Part shown: positions 1 to 6,331 of the stretch, piece by piece
How positions within the stretch are numbered: position 1 is the first letter of the stretch
How the letters are laid out: each line of letters opens with the position of its first letter
Origin: Planctomycetota bacterium
GTDB taxonomy: Bacteria > Planctomycetota > SZUA-567 > H5-PLA8
Direction: 5' to 3'
DNA: 46,081 bases
NCBI GenBank assembly: GCA_026692735.1
Contig: JAPLOD010000051.1
Location: 1 to 46,081 of the forward strand
Notes under the pieces: model-generated
What the model was told of the DNA's origin: nothing
What the model saw: only the letters and a program-made list of their open reading frames with translations
Database searches by the model: none
Translations under genes and position numbers: made by a program

Positions 1-1
1 G

Positions 2-1708
2 TCCGCGGGCTGGGCCCTGGCCTGTCACAGCCGTGTCACCGGCGACGTCACCGTCCGCGTGCCGGACTCCTCCGAAGAAGGCGCGCGGATCGTCACCGAA
101 GCCGCGCCCGCCCAGACGAGCGCCGAGCCCCTCGAGCCGCTCGTGATCAGAACGTGCGTTGAGGTCGAGCCGCCCTCTTTGGAGAACTCCTTCAGCGATT
201 GTGACCGTCTCGCGCGCGCGTTGCGGCGCAACCTGGCAGGTCGCGCCACGCTCACCTGCGGACTTGGCGTCCTCCGCGCCCTGGCCGCTGCTCTGCGCAG
301 CGGGAATGACCGCGTCACCGTCACCGTAGGTCAGGCTTTTCAGCCCGACGCCGCGCCGGCCGAAATTCTGCGCGTTGAACCCGGCGACCAAGCCGCACGG
401 TCTTGGGGCTTGGCCATTGACATCGGCACCACCACCTGCGCGGTGCAGTTGGTGGACCTGGTCCGCGGCCACGTTGTGGACACGGCCTGCGACTACAACG
501 GCCAGACCGCCCGCGGCCTCGACGTCATCAGTCGTATCAACTACGCCAAGGTTCCCGCGCGGCGCGAGGAGTTGCGCACGCTCGTTCTCCAGACGCTCAC
601 CCCTCTCATCGAACAGCTCTGCCGGGCGCACGGCTTGCAGCCCACCGAGCTGGATTGCGCCGCCGTCGCGGGCAACACGACGATGATCCATCTCCTGCTG
701 GGGCTCGACCCGGAGTACATCCGGTTGGAACCATACACGCCGACGGTCAACCGGACGCCGCCGCTCCGCGCGCGCGAGGTCGGCTTGCCGATCAACCCGG
801 ATGGCCTCGTGGTCTTCGCGCCGGGCGTCGGCAGCTACGTTGGGGGAGACATCACGGCTGGATTGCTGCGCACCGCGCTGGCCGGCGACAGCGACGCGGT
901 GCGCCTGTTTCTGGACATCGGGACCAACGGCGAGATCGTCCTCGGCAGCCGCGAATGGCTCATGGCCTGCGCCTGTTCGGCGGGGCCGGCCTTCGAGGGC
1001 GGCGGCATCCGCTGTGGCATGCGAGCCGCGCACGGGGCCATTGAGCGCTTCCGCCTGGACCCGGCCACGGGCCAGGCCGCGTTCTGCGTGATAGGCGGCG
1101 GCAAGCCGAAGGGCATTTGCGGCTCGGGCATGGTTGATCTGCTGGCCGAGCTCTGGGCCGGCAAGCGCCTCGAACCTTCGGGCCGCTTCAACCCCGCTCG
1201 TTGCGGCGCGCTGCTCCGGCCGGCCGGCGCAGGCACGCGCGATCTGGCGTACGTGGTCGTCCCCGGCGCGCTGACGGAGAACGGGCAGGACCTGGTTATC
1301 GCGGAGAGCGACATCCAGAACCTGCTGCGGACGAAGGCTGCGGTCTACAGCGCCTGCGCCCTCATGCTCAAGCACGCGGGCCTGGCAACCACTGACCTCG
1401 CTCAGGTCTACGTCGCGGGCGGCTTCGGACGTTTCCTGGACCTGCGCAAGAGCATCCTCATCGGCATGTTGCCCGACGTGCCGCTCGAACGCTTCACGTA
1501 CCTGGGCAACTCCGCGCTTGCCGGAGCCCGCGAGATGCTGCTGAAGCGCGGGGCGCGCCGCAGAGTTCAGGAACTCGCGGACCGCGTTACGTATCTGGAG
1601 CTGAACGTCGTCCCATCGTACATGGAGGAGTACACGGCGGCCCTGTTTCTGCCGCATACCGACCTGAGCCGCTTTCCGTCGGCCCGTGCCGTGGGCGCCG
1701 GACCGTAG
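2..1708 (+). CDS. RACo/RamA-type corrinoid activation protein (ASKHA, DUF4445), 5' end outside window
   Basis: Reductive activators of this family use an N-terminal [2Fe-2S] domain and a C-terminal ASKHA ATPase domain to reduce inactive Co(II) corrinoid proteins for methyl transfer. The listed ORF starts at 59, but the frame is open to the left edge and encodes GWALACHSRVTGDV, which resembles the end of the ferredoxin domain with its last Cys ligand. The gene is therefore truncated by the window (568 residues seen). The ASKHA part shows AIDIGTTT (about residue 140 of the fragment), LDIGTNGE (about 305) and VAGGFG (about 471), the expected phosphate and adenosine motifs. A small zinc-ribbon gene follows directly. 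The linker before the ASKHA domain carries GQAFQPD, encoded by a small palindrome (see 330-349). The partner corrinoid protein is not in the window, so the substrate pathway is unknown. Confidence 0.85.
   Translation, partial: SAGWALACHSRVTGDVTVRVPDSSEEGARIVTEAAPAQTSAEPLEPLVIRTCVEVEPPSLENSFSDCDRLARALRRNLAGRATLTCGLGVLRALAAALRSGNDRVTVTVGQAFQPDAAPAEILRVEPGDQAARSWGLAIDIGTTTCAVQLVDLVRGHVVDTACDYNGQTARGLDVISRINYAKVPARREELRTLVLQTLTPLIEQLCRAHGLQPTELDCAAVAGNTTMIHLLLGLDPEYIRLEPYTPTVNRTPPLRAREVGLPINPDGLVVFAPGVGSYVGGDITAGLLRTALAGDSDAVRLFLDIGTNGEIVLGSREWLMACACSAGPAFEGGGIRCGMRAAHGAIERFRLDPATGQAAFCVIGGGKPKGICGSGMVDLLAELWAGKRLEPSGRFNPARCGALLRPAGAGTRDLAYVVVPGALTENGQDLVIAESDIQNLLRTKAAVYSACALMLKHAGLATTDLAQVYVAGGFGRFLDLRKSILIGMLPDVPLERFTYLGNSALAGAREMLLKRGARRRVQELADRVTYLELNVVPSYMEEYTAALFLPHTDLSRFPSARAVGAGP
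330..349. repeat. In-frame small palindrome in the RACo-like gene
   Basis: GTCAGGCT-TTTC-AGCCCGAC, an inverted repeat with one mismatch, encodes part of VGQAFQPD in the linker before the ASKHA domain. Relatives as I recall them run more directly from the preceding strand to the EPGD segment, so this looks like a small in-frame insertion. Confidence 0.45.
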
Positions 1709-1730
1709 GGGAAGCTTTCCAGCTTGCCCC
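1708..1730. repeat. Hairpin/palindrome at the end of the RACo-like gene
   Basis: GGGGAAGCT and AGCTTGCCCC flank a short loop and begin at the last base of the TAG stop codon. It could act as a weak terminator, since it is followed by GTTTTG, or be another copy of a dispersed palindrome. It lies just upstream of the small zinc-ribbon gene. Confidence 0.45.
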
Positions 1731-1744
1731 GTTTTGCGTCACAC

Positions 1745-2002
1745 ATGGGCGAGGAACTCACCGTGGATACGCCGCACTGCCCGGGGCAGGACCAGCGCTA
1801 CTGGAAACCTGAGGACATTTCGTTGCTGAAGTGTCCCGGCTGCGGCAGAGAGATTGAGATCTGGAAGGATGAGCCGACGCGCGTCTGCCCGGGCTGCGGC
1901 AAGGAGGTTCGCAATCCGCAGTTGGACCTCGCGTGCGCCCAGTGGTGTCTCTTCGGCAAGGATTGCCTTGAGCGCCTCGGACAGGAACCCGGGAAGAAAT
2001 AG
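1745..2002 (+). CDS. Small zinc-ribbon protein
   Basis: A protein of about 85 residues with two CPGCG knuckles (CPGCGREIEIW and CPGCGKEV) that should form one zinc ribbon, then a Cys-rich tail CAQWCLFGKDC with CxxxCx6C spacing. It begins 36 bp after the corrinoid activator on the same strand and is probably co-transcribed. Similar short Cys-rich proteins accompany corrinoid methyltransferase or activator genes, as recalled from other genomes. An accessory role in metal or corrinoid protein maturation is only inference. The ATG at 1745 is preferred over the TTG at 1724, which lies inside a hairpin. Neither has a good Shine-Dalgarno sequence. Confidence 0.7.
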   Translation: MGEELTVDTPHCPGQDQRYWKPEDISLLKCPGCGREIEIWKDEPTRVCPGCGKEVRNPQLDLACAQWCLFGKDCLERLGQEPGKK

Positions 2003-2020
2003 CCCCCGCGTGCACAGGCA

Positions 2021-2118
2021 GACGGTCGCGTGAACCACGAAGAACACGAAGACAGGACAAGAAATCACACAACTTCGGTGTATCCTGTTCTTCGTGGCCT
2101 TCGTGGTTATCTGTACGG
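2021..2118. repeat. Dispersed CACGAAGAA-type palindromic repeat, copy 1
   Basis: The left arm carries ACCACGAAGAACACGAAG and the right arm CTTCGTGGCCTTCGTGG, separated by about 35 bp. It sits between two convergent genes, and its right end supplies the TAA stop codon of the trans-sulfuration gene (GGTTATCTG read on the minus strand). It is nearly identical over about 95 bp, including the loop, to the copy at 23317-23417. Confidence 0.85.
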
Positions 2119-3360
2119 GCCGCGGCGGCGCCGGCTCGCCCGGCGGAGCGCCTGGTCCAGATCGGCCATGATGTCTTCCGGATCCTCAACCCCCACGGCG
2201 AGGCGGATCAGGGTGTCGGTGATGCCCAGCGCGTACCGTTCCTTCCGCGTGTCCCGGTAATAGGTGACGGTGGCCGGATGGGTTATCAGCGTCTCGACGC
2301 CGCCGAGACTGGGGGCGATGTAGCAGAGCTTCAGGTGATCGAGGAACCGCTTGGCTGCCGCCAGGCCGCCCTTGATGTCGAACGTGACCACGCCCCCGAA
2401 GCCGGACATCTGCCGCCTGGCGATCTCGTAGTGCGGATGGCTCTTCAGGCCCGGGTAGTACACGCGCTGGATGAGCGGATGGCCTTCCAGGTATTCCGCC
2501 ACGCGCATCGCCGTCTCATTCTGCTGCCGGACGCGCAGGACGAAGGTCTTCAGCCCGCGCAGCAGCAGGTAGCAGCAGTGCGGGTCAATCACGCCGCCCA
2601 TGGCCTTGTGCAGGGCGCGAATCTCCTCCACCAGCGCTTTCCGTCCCAGCACCGCCCCGGCGAGGATATCGTTGTGCCCGGCCAGATACTTGGTGCCGCT
2701 CTGGAGGACCAGGTCCACGCCCAATTCCAGCGGCCGCTGGTTGTACGGCGTGGCGAAGGTGCTGTCTATCAGCGTCAGCACGCGATGCTTCTTCGCGATG
2801 GCCTGCAGCTTCTCCAGGTCGAAAATGTTCAAGTACGGATTCGTGGGCGATTCGGAGAAGATGAACCGTGTGTTCTTCCGCACTGCCCGGTCGAGGACAG
2901 CGTAGTCGCCGAACGGCACGATGGTGCACGTGACCCCAAACCGCTGCAGATACGCCGAACAGAACTCCAGCGTCTTCTTGTAGGCGTCGTCGGTGATGAC
3001 GATGTGGTCGCCCGAGCGCACCAGGGCCAGGATCGTCGTCGTGACCGCGCTCATCCCCGAGGCGAACACCACGCAGTCCTCCGCCCCCTCCAGCGCCGCC
3101 AGCCGGCGGGACGCGACCAGCTCGGTCGGGTTCCCGTACCGCCCGTACTCGAACCGCTCCTTGCCGTGGTGCGTGTACGCGTCAATCTCGCGGCTGTCCT
3201 TGAAGGCGTACGTGGAGGTCTGCACGATCGGCGTGGTAATGGAATCCGCGTAGCGCAGCCGGTCCTCGCCTGCGTGGATGGCGCGCGTCGAAAGGCCGTG
3301 CAGCGCAGGCATCGAGCCTGCATGGCGAGTGTGGTGATCCGTCTTCGGCGTTGACTTCAT
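2107..3360 (-). CDS. PLP-dependent trans-sulfuration enzyme (cystathionine gamma-synthase/lyase family)
   Basis: A 417-residue Cys/Met-metabolism PLP enzyme of normal family length. Visible motifs are TRAIHAGED near the N-terminus, ERFEYGRYGNPT, the cofactor segment FASGMSAVT, ESPTNPYL, and SGTKYLAGHND, whose Lys (about residue 224) should hold the PLP. Members make cystathionine from an activated homoserine and cysteine, or cleave cystathionine; sequence alone does not separate CGS from CGL or methionine gamma-lyase. The upstream ORF extension is repeat DNA and tRNA debris, so the start is set at the ATG at 3360, with CGGAG upstream. The N-terminus contains AGSMPAL from a GCAGGC/GCCTGC palindrome. 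The C-terminal RRRRGPYR and the stop codon run into a dispersed repeat. Confidence 0.9.
   Translation of the reverse strand: MKSTPKTDHHTRHAGSMPALHGLSTRAIHAGEDRLRYADSITTPIVQTSTYAFKDSREIDAYTHHGKERFEYGRYGNPTELVASRRLAALEGAEDCVVFASGMSAVTTTILALVRSGDHIVITDDAYKKTLEFCSAYLQRFGVTCTIVPFGDYAVLDRAVRKNTRFIFSESPTNPYLNIFDLEKLQAIAKKHRVLTLIDSTFATPYNQRPLELGVDLVLQSGTKYLAGHNDILAGAVLGRKALVEEIRALHKAMGGVIDPHCCYLLLRGLKTFVLRVRQQNETAMRVAEYLEGHPLIQRVYYPGLKSHPHYEIARRQMSGFGGVVTFDIKGGLAAAKRFLDHLKLCYIAPSLGGVETLITHPATVTYYRDTRKERYALGITDTLIRLAVGVEDPEDIMADLDQALRRASRRRRGPYR
3305..3321. repeat. In-frame palindrome in the N-terminus of the trans-sulfuration gene
   Basis: GCAGGC-ATCGA-GCCTGC is a perfect 6-bp inverted repeat within codons for HAGSMPAL, just ahead of the conserved TRAIHAG. 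Family members usually begin close to TRAIHAG, so this may be an inserted segment. Confidence 0.4.
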
Positions 3361-3430
3361 CGTTGCTCCGGTTTCCTTTGTCTCAGGCTGGCCAAGCTCC
3401 AGTGTGGGTCGAGCGACTCGGCAGTGCAAG

Positions 3431-3511
3431 TGAACCACGAAGAGCACGAAGGACCGGACGTGGCGAGAGGGGTGTGTGGATGTCTTCTTCCATTCTTCGT
3501 GTTCTTCGTGG
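3431..3511. repeat. Dispersed CACGAAGAA-type palindromic repeat, copy 2
   Basis: ACCACGAAGAGCACGAAGG on the left and TTCTTCGTGTTCTTCGTGG on the right, with a different loop from copies 1 and 4. It lies in the 327-bp gap upstream of the trans-sulfuration gene, which otherwise holds only the tRNA-Ser 3' fragment at 3541-3560. Confidence 0.8.
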
Positions 3512-3540
3512 TGCGCGTTCCGCGTCACAGGCCAACTGGC

Positions 3541-3560
3541 GGAGCGTGAGGGATTCGAAC
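3541..3560 (-). other. tRNA-Ser 3'-end fragment
   Basis: Twenty bases are identical to the 3' end (T-arm loop and acceptor strand) of the intact tRNA-Ser at 5020-5106, in the same orientation. The rest of a tRNA cloverleaf is absent: flanking sequence diverges at once and no matching 5' acceptor strand is seen. It could be an att-like remnant of integration at the tRNA gene or debris of a duplicated tRNA. Confidence 0.75.
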
Positions 3561-3687
3561 CATCGGCAGCCAATCTGCTTCCCCGGTGCACGTTGCGGCA
3601 AAACAGGCTTCCGTATCCCAGCCCGTATCCCAATCCAGCCACACCTTGTCCGCCGTCATCCTTTTGCTCCTTCCACCGCGGTGGACA

Positions 3688-4788
3688 TCAACGGCGAGGA
3701 TAGATTGTCGGGTTCTGGCGCTGGCACGCCTCGATGACCGCGATCTGGCGGCGCACCTGTTCTGGCGTGATCTCGAGCGGCCTGCCCTGTGTGAGGGTGC
3801 GGTAGAGCATGCCGTACACGGCCGCCGTCATAACCGTGCCCGGTGCGCTGGGGGTGTAGCCGCTCTTCGCCGGCGCGACGGTCTGTGCCGCGGGCCAACG
3901 CGCGGTCTGCCACGGCAGCGTCTCCTGGCAGTAGGCCGGCGTACCGTCAGGCTTCGCGATCGGCTTGCGGATCAGCCGCTGCCGCGGGGCATCGCCCGGC
4001 TTGAACCAGCGCCACTCGACGCTGTCGGCGGTCGCCGTAAGTCCGCCACGGGTGCCGTACACGCGGTAGAGGCTCGTCGGGTACGCGCAACAGGAGGAGA
4101 TCTCGATGTCGATCGTCGGATGCCCCGCGCCGCTCAGGATTAGTTTGACGTGGTTCTCGGCGTCGCCCCAGGTCCCTTCCCGCGTATGGTCCATCCGGCA
4201 CCAGACGTCGGGCATGCCCTCGCCAAAGAGCGCCAGCGCTTGATCGAGCGGGTGCGGGCCGGTGTTGAGCAGGTTGCCGCCCTTGCGGGCGCGCAGCGTC
4301 TGCCAGTCCCAGCGGCGGCTGAAGCCGCTGAAAGCGACCGAGATCTGGACAATGCGGCCCAGCAGGCCGGAACCGATCACGCGCTGGATCTCAATGAAGT
4401 AGGGCGCGTAGCGCGACTGCTGGAACACGGCCAGCACTTTGCCGGCACGCCGGGCGGCGAGGATCATCCGGTCCACGTCGCGCACGGAACCGGCCAGGGG
4501 TTTCTCGCACAGCACGTGGTGGCCGGCGCGCAGCGCGGCCAGCGTCAGCGGCGCGTGCTGGTGGCTGAACGAGGAGTTGACGACGAGGTCGAGGTCGCGG
4601 CGGCTGATGAGCGCCTTGGCATCGGCGTGCGCCTCGCACCCGTATTCCTGCACGGCCCGCGCGCGGCGGTCGGCCAATGCGTCGGCAACGGCGACGATGG
4701 TGTAGCGGGGATCAGTGGCGAGGTAGACGCCATGGATGTCGCGCCCGCTGCGTCCCTGTCCGATGATGCCCAGACGGATCGGTTTCAT
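3688..4788 (-). CDS. Gfo/Idh/MocA family NAD(P)-dependent oxidoreductase
   Basis: A 366-residue sugar or inositol dehydrogenase-type protein. The N-terminus IRLGIIGQGRSGRDIHG is the dinucleotide-binding Rossmann turn. HVLCEKPLAG carries the family's EKP motif, and GGNLLNTGPHPLDQ resembles the segment with the catalytic His. No signal peptide is visible, so it is probably cytoplasmic. The ATG at 4788 has a good ribosome site (GAAGGAG, 6 nt spacing); the longer ORF start is not needed. The substrate cannot be read from sequence. Its setting among polysaccharide-degradation genes suggests oxidation of a sugar or uronate-derived product. It stands alone between two copies of a tRNA-Ser 3' end. 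Confidence 0.88.
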   Translation of the reverse strand: MKPIRLGIIGQGRSGRDIHGVYLATDPRYTIVAVADALADRRARAVQEYGCEAHADAKALISRRDLDLVVNSSFSHQHAPLTLAALRAGHHVLCEKPLAGSVRDVDRMILAARRAGKVLAVFQQSRYAPYFIEIQRVIGSGLLGRIVQISVAFSGFSRRWDWQTLRARKGGNLLNTGPHPLDQALALFGEGMPDVWCRMDHTREGTWGDAENHVKLILSGAGHPTIDIEISSCCAYPTSLYRVYGTRGGLTATADSVEWRWFKPGDAPRQRLIRKPIAKPDGTPAYCQETLPWQTARWPAAQTVAPAKSGYTPSAPGTVMTAAVYGMLYRTLTQGRPLEITPEQVRRQIAVIEACQRQNPTIYPRR

Positions 4789-5019
4789 AAGGCTCCTTCG
4801 TATCGCATCGCGCGGCGCCCCCATCGCGTAAGGTGTGGTAAAATACCTCGCTCGAACGGTGGAGTCAATTCGGTTAGTCCTGCGCGCAGCCCCATACCGC
4901 GCGCGCCAGCGCCACCTCGCCGTGGTGCTCCGCGGCCAGGCGCACGCTCAGCTTTCGCCGCAAACCTGGCCCTAAGCCGTAAGTCCTTCTCCGCTCGGAG
5001 AAGGCATCTGAAAGGGCAA

Positions 5020-5106
5020 CGGAGCGTGAGGGATTCGAACCCCCGAGGCACTTGCGTGCCTAGTAGTTTTCAAGACTACCGCCATAGACCACTCGGCCAA
5101 CGCTCC
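5020..5106 (-). tRNA. tRNA-Ser(UGA)
   Basis: Read on the minus strand, the acceptor strands GGAGCGT and ACGCTCC pair over 7 bp. The D-arm is GCCGAGTGG, the anticodon loop CTTGAAA gives UGA, the long variable arm (AGGCACGCAAGTGCCT) is the class II arm expected for serine, and the T-arm has GGTTCGAATCC. The discriminator base is G and CCA is not encoded. The plus-strand ORF across it (VRDSNPRGTCVPSS) is a spurious translation. Confidence 0.96.
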
Positions 5107-5261
5107 TGATTGCACACAGTCTCACCCGCCATCAGCGTTCAGTGCAATCGTAATCATACTCTTTGACCGGTGTGTCTGCAACAAGCCGGATAACGGAGAA
5201 GTGTGGTGTAGGTCACTATGGAGATACAACGGAACCGCGTAACGCAAGTTGCCAAGGTACG

Positions 5262-5326
5262 CCACGGATGACCGCAGATGCGTGAACGGAACTGATCGGC
5301 GTGTCCGCGTTCATCTGCGGTTCCTG
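5262..5326. repeat. CGCAGATG-type inverted intergenic repeat
   Basis: CACGGATGACCGCAGATG on the left is answered by GCGTTCATCTGCGGTTC on the right. It lies in the 273-bp gap between tRNA-Ser and the heparinase-like gene. The remainder of that gap shows no gene. It is similar in build to the other word-based inverted repeats of the window. Confidence 0.6.
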
Positions 5327-5612
5327 TTCTCTCGTTCGGGAGAGCAGCGCCCGGTGTCCTTCGAGGAAGGGGGTGCGCAGTGGGAAGTCCGGACGACAGG
5401 GACGAACGGCCCCGGCCGCGCCCTTCCTGGCCGATTCCCGTGGGCGTCGTAGCCGTGGCCCTGGTAGCCCTCTGCGCCATCGGCTTCGCCCGTAGGGCGA
5501 ACGAGGGTACGCGCAAGCCGGAAGGACCCACCGAGCCACCGCCCCAAGAGACCGCGAACGACAAGCGCTCCCCGGACAAGACGGCGGAGCCGCCCCGCGC
5601 TACGGAAGGGAA

Positions 5613-5639
5613 GGATCGGGCCGAGCTGGCAAAGGCCCG
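5613..5639 (+). repeat. DRAELA coding repeat, copy 1
   Basis: A 27-bp segment containing CGGGCC and GGCCCG arms around an 11-nt loop, encoding DRAELAKAR in the linker of the heparinase-like gene. Copies at 5871 and 6309 share GGATCGGGCCGAGCTGGC exactly. Confidence 0.65.
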
Positions 5640-5870
5640 GGTGGCGCAGATGCTCGCCCAGAAGCCCGTCCACCCCCACCTTGTGCTATCCAAGGACGAT
5701 CTGCCCGGCATTCGAGAACGCGTCAAGGCGGGTCTGCCCAAGGAGGCGTGGGAGAGGATCAGGAAAGAGACCGAGGCGGATCTGGGTGACGACCTGGAAG
5801 CGGTGGTTGGGCAGGCCAAGGAGAAGAAGACCGTACTAGGGAGGTTCCTGGCGGAGCTCAAAGCGCGCAA

Positions 5871-5897
5871 GGATCGGGCCGAGCTGGCACAGGCCCG
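5871..5897 (+). repeat. DRAELA coding repeat, copy 2
   Basis: It differs from copy 1 at only one base over 27 bp (GCACAGG versus GCAAAGG). It encodes DRAELAQAR in the same codon phase. Confidence 0.65.
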
Positions 5898-6308
5898 CTT
5901 GGCCAAGAAGATTCCCCCTCCGCTGAACAAAGGGTGCGGCGGCGAGGCCATGACGGCGCTGTACCAGACTGCCTTCGCGTGGCTGGTGAGCGGGGAGGAG
6001 CAGTATGCGGGGAACTTCCGCCGGATCGCTAAGGCCATGCATGAGGCGTTTCCCCAGGGCATCGCGACGGACGATTGTCCCATTCAGTTGGCGCTGGCGT
6101 ATGACTTGGGGTACGAACTCCTGACGGACGAGCAGCGGCAGGCCTTCCGCACCGGTTTTCTCCCGGCCAAGCCCGACGAGCTGAAGAAGGGCGCGGAATG
6201 GGATCGGGACTTCAACGGCGCTGGCGTCTACGGCAACCTGGCCCATCCCGGCCATTTCTGGGTCCTGCTGCAACTGCTGGCCGTGGTGGGGGAGCCGGGC
6301 TTTCCGCA

Positions 6309-6331
6309 GGATCGGGCCGAGCTGGCGCAGG
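6309..6331 (+). repeat. DRAELA coding repeat, copy 3 (partial)
   Basis: It shares the first 18 bp exactly with copies 1 and 2 and then diverges. It encodes DRAELAQD in a helix of the toroid domain, in the same phase. Confidence 0.55.

Noticed and set aside
3476-3703. ORF encoding REGFEPSAANLLP
   Set aside because: Typical spurious translation of a tRNA 3' end; used only as evidence for the tRNA fragment.
5160-5190. Sigma-70 promoter TTGACC...GGATAA ahead of the lyase gene
   Set aside because: Spacing of about 18-19 bp with a poor -10 and about 190 bp from the start codon, too weak to list.
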